64,000 nt of DNA from Spodoptera frugiperda (Eukaryota; Arthropoda; Insecta; Lepidoptera; Noctuidae), in the NCBI RefSeq assembly GCF_023101765.2, contig NC_064227.1, forward strand, positions 1,116,001 to 1,180,000, in the 5' to 3' direction. The notes below the pieces were generated by a model. That model saw nothing but the letters and a program-made list of their open reading frames with translations, was not told the origin of the DNA and searched no databases. The position numbers and the translations under genes were made by a program. Of the stretch, positions 45,931 to 56,232 are shown piece after piece (position 1 is the stretch's first letter; the number at the start of each line of letters is the position of its first letter).

Positions 45931-46832
45931 GATGTTTTTATGGATGTGGTAACTGTTTATATTGTGTTGATAACTGCAATAAAATAACTTTTTTTAAATG
46001 GAACTGTCTTCAATGTTCTTTACTGCTTCCACTAAGTGGAGGTGGTCTGTACCTAAACTAAGTTTTATAAATACTTTACTGAAAACCGCATCAAAATCGG
46101 TTCAGCTAAACTCAAGATATTCTCGCACAAAGACACATACATAGGTACATGTCAAACGGACAACGTCCTTTTGTTTGAAGTTGGTTAAACATTTTATGAT
46201 AGTGTCAGTAATTTGTTTATAGTTTTCATTAGAATAGGTGATGAAGGTAAAAAAGCATGTCATAGGTTTTATTTCTCACATACTAGCTATTACCAGTAAC
46301 TTATACATATCAGGTATGACAAGTGTGCTGAAATTATTCAGTTACATTACATAACATTACGACGATTTCTTTGAAATCCTTCATACTTGAAAACCATACC
46401 CATTTCAACCCAAGAAATAAAAAACCACACAACATAAACTACCGTATCCACCTATTACACTAACTTCCCACATCCCGTGTCCCACAGAACAATAGCGAAC
46501 ATGAAGCACGAAGCTACTCGGTTTAAATAATACATAGATACACATTTTATTTGCGAAACGGAAGCCAAATGATTTATACGTGTGTGTTAATCGGTAGTTT
46601 TGCGAATTTCATTCTGGTTTTTGTATGAATAGTAGAGTTTTTTTTTTTGTTTATTTAATTAAGTAGGTAATGTGTATTGAAATCATTGCTATAGATATTT
46701 TAATATATTATACTATCTGGACTGATAAAATTTAGAGTCTTATTATAAAATTACAACAGTTCACTTAAAGGACCAAGTTATATGGATTGATAATTATTAA
46801 TTCTTCTCTAATTGTTTTAATATTTATTTGTT

Positions 46833-47013
46833 GACTAGCTTTCGCCAGCGGCTTCGGCTGCGTTCTCATGGGATAAAAAGTATCCTATCACCCAAGTTAG
46901 TTCATACCCTGTCTGTATACCAAATTTCATAAAAATCCGTTCAGTAGTTTCAGCGTGATTGACGAACAAATATCCAAACAAATAAACTTTCACATTTATA
47001 ATATTAGTGTGAT
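46833..47013 (+). mobile_element. Family E RTE-like tail, good copy
   Basis: GACTAGCTTTCGCCAGCGGC, TTCTCATGGGATAAAAAGTA, CATACCCTGTCTGTATACCA, AATCCGTTCAGTAGTTTCAG and TTTATAATATTAGTGTGAT form the full tail, about 220 bp upstream of the acceptor at 47232. The 69-codon antisense frame is repeat-derived. Confidence 0.8.
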
Positions 47014-47232
47014 GTGTGATAGATTGACTTCTGAAAAATGACAATCAGTGAAAAGTTTACACTTAATAGGCACACAAGTTTAATGTCTATAAGATGATAC
47101 TTCCTATGTTTGGTTGTAGCAATCGCAAAAACATTTCCAACTGTCTTAGGTAGAACAAGCTTAAAGTTTCAGATATTCCTCTGTTAAATACCTATAGCAA
47201 TTTTGACTAACCATCTCTTCTTTTGTCCACAG

Positions 47233-47742
47233 ATCCAAAAATGATGCATCGACAGAAAATCCGAAAAAAAATCCGGTGCGACCAGAACAGGTCTTAGTTA
47301 AAATGTGACAATAGTGACCAAACAAACTAATAATATAATACAGTTAGCAAACGAAATACTCCAAGATAATTCTCCTAAAGTCTAGAATTAGTCACAAAAT
47401 CAGTGCCAAACAATAGTGAAAGAAAAAAACCCAGTAAACAGAGGCTACATCGAACTTTGAGAGCAACGATACACGTGCCACATCACTAAAACTTTCCGGA
47501 CAAAAAAAAGTGCAAAAAAAACAGTGTTCAAACAAAATTGGACTCTAAAAGTGATGTGCTAAGGATGGATCTCCACGCTCCTCAGTTGGTTGTCCATTCT
47601 TACGAACCTCATGCCCCGTTGTTGGAGGTTGAGGGGCTGGATCCTCACAGTCCTCAGCAGAAGGTGCTGATCCATGCACCAACGTTGCAGAGCCAGGAGT
47701 TGATGAGCAGCGACCACAGGAACGGAGGTGAGCAGAGCTATG
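47233..47742 (+). CDS. First coding exon of an unidentified protein (start codon at 47565)
   Basis: A clear acceptor (CTCTTCTTTTGTCCACAG) ends at 47232. About 330 nt of leader follow, then ATG at 47565 in the context AAGGATGG. The coding part reads MDLHAPQLVVHSYEPHAPLL and continues for 59 full codons, rich in His, Pro, Gln, Ser and acidic residues and without a recognisable domain, as in a disordered N-terminus of a regulatory protein. Two donors are possible: GGAG|GTGAGC after 47727 and TATG|GTAAAC after 47742. Both leave phase 1 and differ by 15 nt, so five residues may be optional. GC content and codon use are clearly higher than the surroundings. I do not recognise the protein; a transcription factor is only a guess from its style. 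Confidence 0.6.
47241..47297 (+). other. Upstream open reading frame in the leader
   Basis: An 18-codon frame (MMHRQKIRKKIRCDQNRS) begins eight bases after the acceptor and ends with TAG well before the main ATG at 47565. It is basic and short. It could reduce initiation at the main start codon, or be incidental. No conservation can be judged from one sequence. Confidence 0.35.
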
Positions 47743-47884
47743 GTAAACAGTCAAACTTTTTTTACTTATTATGTTAAGGTAGATTTAAGTTTAGCATATT
47801 TTTTACATTTTATTGGTCGACGTTTGACCGCTATTGCGATTGATGGTAAGTGATGATACGGCTTACGATGGAGCCTCTGTTTTG

Positions 47885-47940
47885 TGGCTGGGGCAGACCT
47901 GAGTGTGTCGTGGGTTCAAATCCTACGTGCATCATGGATC
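47885..47940 (+). repeat. tRNA-like B-box remnant
   Basis: GTGTCGTGGGTTCAAATCCTACGTGC has a B-box core and paired T-arm-like ends. The rest of a tRNA is not there, so it is a SINE head remnant, directly upstream of the family A fragment. Confidence 0.5.
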
Positions 47941-47978
47941 AACAATGTGTGTGATCTTTAAATTGTCATCTTGGTACG

Positions 47979-48142
47979 AATTCAAGGGTTGTTGGGAAAC
48001 CAATGATTGGGAATGGGCGTAATTGGGCCTCCGATAACCTCACTCATACAACAAAACACAACGCAAGCGTTGTTTCACGTCGGTTTTCTGTGAGGCCGTT
48101 GTATCACTCCGATTCATGCCGAAGTATGGTTCTCCCACACTT
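47979..48142 (+). mobile_element. Family A repeat, 3' half, between the two coding exons
   Basis: GAATTCAAGGGTTGTTGGGA, TTGGGCCTCCGATAACCTCA, CACAACGCAAGCGTTGTTTC, GTTTTCTGTGAGGCCGTTGT and TGCCGAAGTATGGTTCTCCC are in order. It sits in the ~550-bp intron between 47742 and 48288, only 145 bp before the short exon. Confidence 0.85.
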
Positions 48143-48287
48143 TTCACCAGTTCTGTTACTAGTTTCATATTATTTCAACTTTACAGTATAATTATTATGG
48201 GACATCCTTTCTCAAATACTATATCCCCTCGATAAACAATTGTCGAGAGCAGATGTGTCTAATCTAACGTAGAGTACGACTTCACAG

Positions 48288-48329
48288 ATGAGCAGTATCA
48301 CGCACACAGCAGCAACCAGAGCGGAGACG
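48288..48329 (+). CDS. 42-nt internal coding exon, phase 1 to phase 1
   Basis: The segment lies between ACTTCACAG and the strong donor ACG|GTGAGT. Joined in phase 1 to the 47-kb exon it reads D-E-Q-Y-H-A-H-S-S-N-Q-S-G-D-G without a stop, and it continues the Gln/His/Ser-rich, acidic character of the preceding exon. Its length is a multiple of three, so it could be skipped without shifting frame. The polypyrimidine tract of the acceptor is weak. The donor is duplicated 99 bp downstream. The next exon is not visible after this one. Confidence 0.5.
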
Positions 48330-48520
48330 GTGAGTCTTTACAACTATACCTTTATACTGTGGCTTTGCTTGCATTTTTGGTATTAAATTAATGTAATGTC
48401 GTAGTTTCTGTTGTGGTCGATGGAGACGGTGAGTCTTTACAACTATACCTTTATACTGTGGCTTTGCTTGCGTTTTTTTGGTAATAAATTTGTCATGTTG
48501 TAGTTTCTGTTGTGATTTAT
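48323..48520 (+). repeat. 99-bp tandem duplication containing the exon end and splice donor
   Basis: GGAGACGGTGAGTCTTTACA occurs at 48323 and again at 48422. Most of the next 80 bases (the ...TATACTGTGGCTTTGCTTGC... and ...TGTAGTTTCTGTTGTG... blocks) are also repeated with few changes. The duplicated unit starts inside the 42-nt exon and runs into the intron, so there are two GACG|GTGAGT donors. Use of the second would add 99 nt but read into TAA, truncating the protein. Confidence 0.85.
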
Positions 48521-48775
48521 CTGTGTGTTGAATTTCATTTAAATATGTCTAGTAGTTTTTGAGATTTTGATTCCTGAACTTCATGCATAAATACGTACAT
48601 AATGTTTAAAAAATCTTTGATAAACAACTGCAACAAAAGATTTTGGTCGTATTTCCTATATTAATCATCTTTATAACTTGTTACATAAGTATGGATTACA
48701 ATCTAGATGATTGATTCATACTTTTTTATAATAACCATCGTGAGACATATTAACAAAAAAAAACAGTCTGCGCAC

Positions 48776-48860
48776 GCTACTCATGATGAAGAGTCCCTCT
48801 GTGACTCGAAACTAGTAGAGCTTTTCTCCATTAATGTATGTGAATAGACCGTGATTTTTT
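48776..48860 (+). repeat. Interspersed repeat (GAAGAGTCCCTCTGTGACTC), copy 2
   Basis: GATGAAGAGTCCCTCTGTGA, CTCGAAACTAGTAGAGCTTT and TCTCCATTAATGTATGTGAA match 27090-27182. It lies in the intron after the 42-nt exon. Confidence 0.65.
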
Positions 48861-50169
48861 TTACTTAATCATTAGATCTAGTGATTAGATGATAACCCTT
48901 CTGCTTTTTGTGGTGTGACCCTATCTTCAGAAAAATGAAAACCAGAATTTTTATACGATATTTTATAAATAGGCTTTTGATACAACCTACCTTTCTAACT
49001 TAGTTACTGCAATCACAAATTTGCATGTCTCAATAAAACTATTTGTAACAAAATGCATGATGATAGATGAAAACTGTATCAATACAAAAATACGTTGCCA
49101 TTCTTCAATTCAGTCTGACTTTTTGCCTGTAACGAGTCTAGACTGGAAAAAAATCTAGACCTTATCACCTGTCACGATGTAATAGAGAGTTTTCATACTT
49201 TTAACCGATTTGATAAGCTGTTCATATACCTGGTGATAGTTATTTTTTTTAATATTCGTGATTGCACCTAATGTTTTATTTGTTACTCGATTTGCAAGCT
49301 TGCTTGTTGGTCATTTAATTTTGTCGGGTTTGATGCCTGTTTTAGATGAAAGTGATATTTGTGTTATTGGCCTCAGAATTCACTGTAATTTTATTACGGT
49401 AGGAATCTTTCGAAGATGTCTAGGTTGTGAATACCTGCTGGGTAGATCTATACGTGGTTTGCACCTAATATTAATCAACTAATCTTCTTGCTATTATGTA
49501 AAGCTGAAAAGTTTGTTTGTTCGGTTGTTTGTTTGTTTGAACGAGCTAATCTCTGGAACTACTAGCCCGATGTAAATAATAATTTTTGTGTTGGATAGTC
49601 TATTTATCAAGGAAGATAATAATACAGGGTTAAAAGACATCACGTTAAGATTAATAGGAATGGTGAAACTAAAACAGAGTTCATTTCAAATATTCATAAT
49701 TTAACAAATAGTTTTTGTACTAAATGACATAACTATTTTAGTTAAAATAATATTTTTTTGCGGCTTTTACCAATGCAATAATCACAGATATAACCATTCA
49801 ATCAATGTATTTATAACAAAAATATTAAAAGATCTGAAATAATTATTACCAATGTAACTCTCAGTTCCTTTCACAAAAACGTTTCAGTACAAATTACTTT
49901 CTCAAAATAAATAAATATAATGTAATGTAAGCTGTAACCGTGAAATATCGACTGGATTCGAACCCGTAACTCGTCAGTGAAATAATAAATAACAGAATAT
50001 CTTCACGCCGTTTCTGAATTAATTTTAATACGCCGTGAAAGTCTGAGTGGTAAGCATAGATAAATATTGTTCAATCATTTCGATCATATTTCTTGAATCA
50101 AATAGGCTTCGTAGTCAAGTTATTTTAATTTTGAAATCTATACGTTGATAGAATGTATGTATTAGATCT
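48861..50169 (+). other. Intron after the 42-nt exon
   Basis: AT-rich. It holds the repeat at 49495 and a reversed B-box remnant at 49940 (GGATTCGAACCCGTAAC). The 74-codon frame at 49258-49482 has no motif. Confidence 0.4.
49495..49685 (+). repeat. Repeat of RTE-like type, shared with 36820
   Basis: GTAAAGCTGAAAAGTTTGTT, GCTAATCTCTGGAACTACTA, GTTGGATAGTCTATTTATCA and GACATCACGTTAAGATTAAT match 36820-36980. Confidence 0.6.
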
Positions 50170-50346
50170 TACTAATATTATAAATGCGAAAGTTTGTTTG
50201 TGTGTATGTTTGTTACTCAATCACGTCAAAACGGTTGAAGGGATCGGGATGAAATTTGGAACATGGGTAGATTATGGTCTGGAATAACACATAAGATACT
50301 TTTTATCCCACAGGAACGTGGGCGAAGTCGCTGGCAAAAGCTAGTT
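50170..50346 (-). mobile_element. Family E RTE-like tail, reverse
   Basis: CTTACTAATATTATAAATGC, GAAAGTTTGTTTGTGTGTAT, GTCAAAACGGTTGAAGGGAT, ATGAAATTTGGAACATGGGT and GGGCGAAGTCGCTGGCAAAA form a well-kept copy. Confidence 0.8.
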
Positions 50347-50404
50347 GATAATGTCTCTTTAACGTAAAGCCTCATAGTCCAGTCATAACAAAGTCGCACG
50401 TATA

Positions 50405-50585
50405 CTAACTAAATCAACGTATGACGCCATAAAATCCTACATAGCACATAATATAAAGGTTACATGCTAATAAACATGGATAGAAAATCCCAACGAACAA
50501 CAGTTGGGCAGACAGCCCGCCAGGCATGATCACCTCACCTGGTCGGAAGATCCTCCTTTTCTTAAGGAACTTTACTCACTGTTCC
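50405..50585 (+). repeat. Family G repeat, copy 2
   Basis: ATCAACGTATGACGCCATAA, CTAATAAACATGGATAGAAA, ACGAACAACAGTTGGGCAGA, CAGGCATGATCACCTCACCT and CTTAAGGAACTTTACTCACT extend the similarity with 57900-58080 beyond copy 1. Confidence 0.7.
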
Positions 50586-51944
50586 CTATTATAGCATTCC
50601 ACTGAGTTTAACAAACGAAATTCAATTTAGTTTGACAATCAAAATCCCCAAAAACGCTTAATTCAACTAATATCTCATTGCATACATTGTACATACGAGA
50701 AGATTAAGTCATGATATACTAAGCTTAACCCAGGAATCACATCGAATTCTCATCCTTACCTTCCTCACGATCACCGAACACAACAAGGCTCAAAACTCAA
50801 AAATCTTTACTTAGAAGCCCCAAGTTGAAAATTTCGACTCATTCATTGAAATTTCACTGTCGGGGCACGTCTGCCGGTCACATCGGATAGTGAATGGGAG
50901 GTTTTTTGTCGTGAGTACACTTGTCGAAATCAGTGTGAAATTAGTTGGTCCAAGCCGCGTGTACGTAGGGCGGGGGTGCAGTGATAGCGGGGTTGGGAGC
51001 GGATGAAGATGAGCTTGGTAAATATAGGAATTGTAAAATGTGTAGTTAGACAACTAGTTTGTATTGTAAGTATATTTTTTTTAATTATGTATAGGAGTTT
51101 TAGTGGTTTATTTTTATTTACATTTCACAACAAATTCATATTAAATAGAAAAGGCAAATATTTTCTATACAAGCATAATAGATTTATAATCCAGATAAAA
51201 ACCAGCCGCGTTACTTTTGAACAATAATTATTTCCTTTTGATTCTTCGTGCTGTATACGCTAATAATTTGCATGAAAAGTTAGTGGTATATCAAGTATTA
51301 ATTACTTTTATTCTTAGTAAAAACTTAGTTCTTCACAAAATTACTCAAAACCAATAACTACCATAATTAAACTACTAAAATTAACAAAGATAACCCGCTA
51401 CGCTTATGAAAACGCTCCTATTATACCAACACTGGCACCACACCCAAACCAATGTTTATACTCACACACACAAGCGTAGTATGAACAAAACTGCGTCTGT
51501 GCGTGTGTCATTGAAAAAATTGTTCAATCCCTCACACTTTTTCTTAGGATTTGAGACAGTTAGAGATTTTTGATACTCTCTAAAATTAGAGTGATACAGT
51601 TTTGATTCATGTTATAATTATAAGTATAGGCAACGTAATATGTGTTATAGTCTTTGCTCTTAAGTCAATCAGTCTAATTTTGCTGTAGATTTGTCGTCAG
51701 ATAATAGTCAGAAGTCAGGAGTCACGTAAATTCATGATTGTTATTAGGACTGTATACAAGGTTCTGGGAATAAGAAAGTATTATTGGATATTGAAATCGT
51801 TAGTGATCTTTAAGAGTTCAGATTATGTCGTTTAACAACCTATAGGTATCTTAATTTCTGGTGAGGTATCACGTTTAGAGTAGTCATTAATGCCAATATT
51901 AACATGTCAAAGTTAGGTTTAAGTAACTCATGTGAATTTATCTA
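50586..51944. other. AT-rich intron stretch
   Basis: The GC-richer patch at 50930-51010 (GTGTACGTAGGGCGGGGGTG) carries an 80-codon reverse frame without a motif. Nothing else is supported. Confidence 0.4.
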
Positions 51945-52059
51945 TACTTATAATAAATCTGTAGAGAGGTCAATTCTGTACATGAAATATATTTCCAAAA
52001 TAACTATCAGCGGGTGATTAGTGATCGATACTGACGCCAAAAATACAATCAGAAAATTT

Positions 52060-52061
<2 letters not shown>

Positions 52062-52112
<51 letters not shown>
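52062..52112 (+). repeat. (TGTC)n microsatellite, about 51 bp
   Basis: An uninterrupted TGTC/GTCT tetranucleotide run of about 12-13 units lies inside a decayed RTE-like tail (upstream ATAATAAATCTGTAGAGAGG; downstream ACTGGACAGATTTCAACGAA, ACTTGGTACATG). It is likely polymorphic in length. Confidence 0.95.
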
Positions 52113-52439
52113 ATGTTCGTTATAGAAACAAAAACCACTGGACAGATTTCAACGAAACTTGGTACATGTAGCTTAATTTAATTACCCAAATCTTAATCAT
52201 AAGGTGAGATGAGGTGTTATCTATAGAACAGTGATTTAATGCCAAAATGTATTGAATTGAATTTAATTGACTTTGGCATAGTAAGGTTACTCAAGTGAAT
52301 ATATTTCTAGTAAAAAACGGGTAATACTAAACAAATAAAATTTAAATCAGATTTAGTATCTTATAATAGTAGACGCACTTTAATCGGAGAGGAAATCTTT
52401 TTAAGCATTCTAACTAAAAAACATTATCACCTAATTTAC

Positions 52440-52620
52440 TCCAACAAAATTAATAAACCCACGACACGAGACACGCCACGCCAAATCCCTGTAACCTCAA
52501 CAAAGCAACACACTCGTATAAAAGTGAATAGCCGACCATAGCTCTGCTCACGCGCCGATCGAAAGGGAAACTCGACTCCGGCGCACAAAAAATCAATAAA
52601 AAACGCCTCTTGACCAGATG
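52440..52620 (+). promoter_or_regulatory. Possible TATA-type promoter
   Basis: TATAAAAG at 52517-52524 lies about 33 bp upstream of GCTCACGCG (A at 52550). GC-rich sequence follows (CGCGCCGATCGAAAGGGAAA, CTCCGGCGCAC). An antisense open frame of 107 codons covers the same area (52436-52759), contains no recognised motif and is probably chance. There is no clear downstream donor, so this is a weak call. Confidence 0.25.
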
Positions 52621-52805
52621 TCACGAGCTGCCTGAGAGCAGGCTTAACATTGTAGTGATTTAACATGATATAACCACGCCTGTTTTTTCGTAAAGGGGTA
52701 GGTAGAGGTATCTCGACAATCTTGTCCTTTTTGATAAGGTCTTGGACACCTTTTTGCATTTTGTTTGACCCTGTTCTAACCTACAGATTAACAGGTACTG
52801 TCTAT

Positions 52806-52920
52806 CATACTATCACACTAATAGTATACATGTGAAAGTCTGTTTGTTTGGATATTTGTCCGTCAATCATACACAGGTATACAGACAGGACATGGTGACT
52901 TGGGTGAAATGATTTTCAAA
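52806..52920 (-). mobile_element. Family E tail fragment, reverse
   Basis: ATCACACTAATAGTATACAT, GTGAAAGTCTGTTTGTTTGG, GTATACAGACAGGACATGGT and GACTTGGGTGAAAT are the reverse of 46833-47013, with the middle missing. Confidence 0.65.
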
Positions 52921-53100
52921 CTCAAATTCAAATCATTTGTTGCATTCATGTGTAGGTCTAGGTACATAGATATTAACATAGCACATTAGTTTCCCTTGGC
53001 AGAAACTAGTCATAAATAGGTTTTGTCTAGAATCAACTCACTACTTCAAAAACACTAAAACGACACCAATACTAAAAATAGATTCACAATCAAAACGGAA

Positions 53101-53220
53101 ATGAGTGACCCACCACATCACCCCCTAATGAGGTCTATCTCAGACGTGATCCTGCGCCCGCGCAGTAACAGATACGTTTCACAGCCAACCGCAGCCACTT
53201 CCTTGGGAACTTGCGAGGTG
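53101..53220 (+). CDS. Possible short exon or regulatory islet with open frame
   Basis: The frame reads MSDPPHHPLMRSISDVILRP, RSNRYVSQPTAATSLGTCE and reaches GAG|GTGATC at 53217/53218, a weak donor in phase 0, which does not fit the phase-1 exons. GC and codon balance are higher than the background. It also holds TGCGCCCGCGCA (53153-53164), one of the NRF1-like islets, so the GC content may be regulatory rather than coding. Confidence 0.2.
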
Positions 53221-53756
53221 ATCGGACGTGTTTTTTGTTTCTCTCTCTATTTCATTGAGCTTTATTGTTTGATGGGGTCAATGAATGAGAGGTTATGGTG
53301 TTAATGGTTTACACCTTTTATTAATGATAGTTTTTTAAGTCTTGCTTATCCAATGGTCCTGGGTTCGATTCCTAGGTTGAGATTACAAAATTCCTTGAGG
53401 TGGTTTTGGCACTTGGGTCTCCCAAAATGGTCAAGGTTTACGCCTTGTTGGTGACATTGTTTGTCGAAGGTATGGGAGGAGGTCGTTCTTAGATCCTCTA
53501 GATTTAGTATAATCGAAATTTTCAATAATTATGTTACTGATGACGTGACCTATGTTGAACTGTAGTCGTTATAAGTTGCTGAACTGATGATGATAAAGAA
53601 ATAAGTGGTGGAGCTACCAGCAATATATTATACCTACTAATTCTCAACAGTTATGATACTGATGGGATGGCTGTACTGAGCTGTTGACGTTATGTAGCTG
53701 ATCTGAAGATGATAATAAAATAAGTGGTTGTTCTGTCAGCAATATGTTACACTTCT

Positions 53757-53937
53757 GCCACTGGTTTCGTCCGCGTTTCCGTGGGATAAAAAGTGTCCTA
53801 TATGTTATTCCAAACCATAATCTATCCCTGTTCCAAATTTCATCCCGATCCCTTCAGTCATTTTGACGTGATTGAGTAACAAATATACATACAAACTCAT
53901 AAATATTCCCATTTATAGATAATATTAGTTAGATTCC
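53757..53937 (+). mobile_element. Family E RTE-like tail
   Basis: CGTCCGCGTTTCCGTGGGAT, TATTCCAAACCATAATCTAT, CCTGTTCCAAATTTCATCCC and CATTTTGACGTGATTGAGTA are followed by an eroded end, ATAATATTAGTTAGATT. Confidence 0.8.
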
Positions 53938-54644
53938 GTACTATTACCAAAACACACAATTATACTTGTTTTATCCAACCTAAAACGTTATGTTTAAAAC
54001 AGTTTATATTCAAATTAATACCAGTAATCCTTAGTTATTTCATATTCTCATGAAGTTATTTGATCTAGTTATTTTAACCACGTGGTTGAACCATTTCTCA
54101 CAAAGTTAAAGTTAACTTTCTCACACTTAACTATACCCCACACAAACCGGTCGCTATCGCTATGACAAGTCATCGCAATTAGTTCCGCACCGGGAATCGA
54201 ACCCGCGACCTGCTACTGACGGAAGTTAAATGTTTTTAGACAAATTGTCGGGTTTATTATATTTTTGTGTTTGATCGTTTTTAATTTAGTTTTACGCTTT
54301 TGTAATTATGAGTTTTTGAAAAATTGAATTGCTGTTTTGTTGGTTGGGTTCTGGCATGTCGAGTAGGAATTTTGTGTTCGATTCCTATGTTAGACAAGTT
54401 AACACAGCATACATACTGTTATTGGAGTTTTTGTTTGGAGACCAGCGAGCTTCTAAAAGTTCTCGAAGGTAAAAATTGCAAAATATTAACATTCAGCCCA
54501 ATCTAAAGCTTATATAACAAAACGACTCACTTGACTCTAACCAAAATTCTAAAGTTAAGAAGAAAGAATAATCCACAATCTAAAAAGAAATCCTGGCCAA
54601 ATCCGTCTTTGGTAAGTAAAGCTCCATCCCTTAATATCTCCATA

Positions 54645-54770
54645 GTCATCATATCAGCCGTAAGACGTCCACTGCTAACCACAGGTCCCCACAATGACTT
54701 CCAACTTTAGTCAGGTCGTCTGTTCACCTGATGGGCGTCCTACGCTGCGAGTCAAATACCTTAAAAAAAC
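54645..54770 (+). repeat. LINE-type tail fragment with a family A end
   Basis: CATATCAGCCGTAAGACGTC, CACTGCTAACCACAGGTCCC, CACAATGACTTCCA, then TCTGTTCACCTGATGGGCG, which resembles the start of family A. Confidence 0.5.
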
Positions 54771-55299
54771 TAGGTACCTAGATAAATATAAGATACAAAT
54801 GTACCTAAATTTTGCACACTGAAGTACTAAGTTATGATTATTGGGAAAAGTCAAACAAATAGGAAAAAAGTATCGTTGATCAGTATTTCTTTTGCTTATT
54901 AAGTTATTAAGTTAAAGTGATTTGCATATTAGTTAGTATTATAAGTTAGTAAGTTAAAACTTAACAGAAAAAAGATTAACAGATTTGAGATTGAGCTGGC
55001 TACTACAAAAATGCGTTCAGATGAAAAATTAACTATAGTGTTAGCTTATGACAGAGCAATTTTTTTATTTTAATAGTCAGTCTAAATAAAACTAATCAGT
55101 CTAAAAAACCGCAGCGGTAGTGTCGCCATTACTAAACCTAAGACCTAAACACTAAAAACATCCACTACTCTCATTTCTTAAAAAAAGAACAAAAATAAAA
55201 ATAATATCTACAGAACCCATACCAAACTGACCACTAACCCGCGGTACCCTAAAATCTTCCGTGCGAAAGAGACAACCATATGAACCGCGTTCCGCTCGA

Positions 55300-55480
55300 T
55301 TAGAACCGCCTTGTTCGAATTTTGACAACAACCAATCAGAATAAATTTGTCTGCGCACACTAATTGATAAACCAAGACTAAAACGTCTTATATACCAACA
55401 CTGGCATTCAGATTTCAATCTTATTTTTAAGACCATAAAATCGATTTTCAATTGCACTGAGACGCGAAGAAACGTGACTA
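55300..55480 (+). promoter_or_regulatory. Possible CCAAT/TATA promoter
   Basis: CCAATCA (55332) precedes TATATA (55389-55394), and TTCAGATTTCAATC follows 16-28 bp later as possible start sites. TCTGCGCACAC lies between. A 101-codon antisense frame overlaps without a recognisable motif. No donor follows that I can call with confidence. Confidence 0.25.
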
Positions 55481-55810
55481 AAAAATCTTACGTCAGTTTT
55501 ACGTTAGTTTGTTATGGATCTTGTTAAAGTGTGTTTAAGGTTGATTATTGAATGGAATTATTGTAATTTTTTGACAAGGAAGTAAATTGATGACACGTGT
55601 ATTGAAGATTTTCGCGTAAATGATAATTAGTGTTAAGTGTTAAATAAGTAAATCGTGGATGTTAATTTAATTAACTTAAGATTTCATGACTATCTTATAG
55701 TAGGTATAGTCCTAATTGACTGTCTTATACTTAGTAGGTATAATGCTAGTCTTAAAATAGTAGTAAGCAGTAATAAAAACTACCTTAATTACAAACTAAT
55801 ATTAAGAAAA

Positions 55811-56010
55811 AGATTGCCCTACACTACGATTTTTTCCTGTGTCGTGCGTTTACAAACATACAAGTTCACATACACCGGACACATAGACACAAAACAACAT
55901 TATGTGGATCACACAAAGAGTTACTCTGAGCTCGAATCCGAACGTGCAACATGCTACACGTTGCGTGGCAGTCAGTTCCCCAGCCACCGCGCCAACCGTG
56001 CAGTCAGACT
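55811..56010 (-). mobile_element. Family C tRNA-derived SINE, reverse, full length
   Basis: GTGTCGTGCGTTTACAAACA, TACAAGTTCACATACACCGG, TATGTGGATCACACAAAGAG, TCGAATCCGAACGTGCAACA and CCCCAGCCACCGCGCCAACC form a complete but diverged copy. The 122-codon frame across it is not a gene. Confidence 0.8.
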
Positions 56011-56041
56011 GAAGTTACGCTAAAATCTATAATCGTCACCA

Positions 56042-56232
56042 ACTAACTTCAGCCAGTGGCTTCGCCGACGTTCTTATGGGATAAAAAGTCTCTTATCACC
56101 CAAATCAGCTCATACCCTGTCTGTATACAAAATTTCGTCCAAATCCGTTCAGTAGTTTTACCGTGATTCAAACAAACTTCTAAACATCCAAACAAACAAA
56201 CTTACCCATTAATAATATTAGTGTGATTAGTG
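56042..56232 (+). mobile_element. Family E RTE-like tail, adjacent to a family C SINE
   Basis: GTGGCTTCGCCGACGTTCTT, ATGGGATAAAAAGTCTCTTA, CATACCCTGTCTGTATACAA, AATCCGTTCAGTAGTTTTAC and TAATAATATTAGTGTGATT form the tail. It begins about 30 bp after the SINE at 55811-56010. Confidence 0.8.

Larger units (their letters stand above)
45000..46830. other. Intron stretch upstream of the 47-kb exon
   Basis: It is AT-rich with a LINE-like tail near 46080-46195 (GCATCAAAATCGGTTCAGCT), the CGTAG tract and the PHO-like site. No exon is found. Confidence 0.45.

Noticed and set aside
52436..52759. Reverse 107-codon frame as a gene
   Set aside because: No recognised domain and no splice signals; it overlaps a GC-rich patch with a possible promoter on the other strand.
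51422..55406. Shared 16-mer TATACCAACACTGGCA at 51422 and 55391
   Set aside because: One such exact match between two places in 64 kb is near chance expectation and flanks do not align.
55655..56023. 122-codon open frame
   Set aside because: Most of it is a reverse family C SINE.
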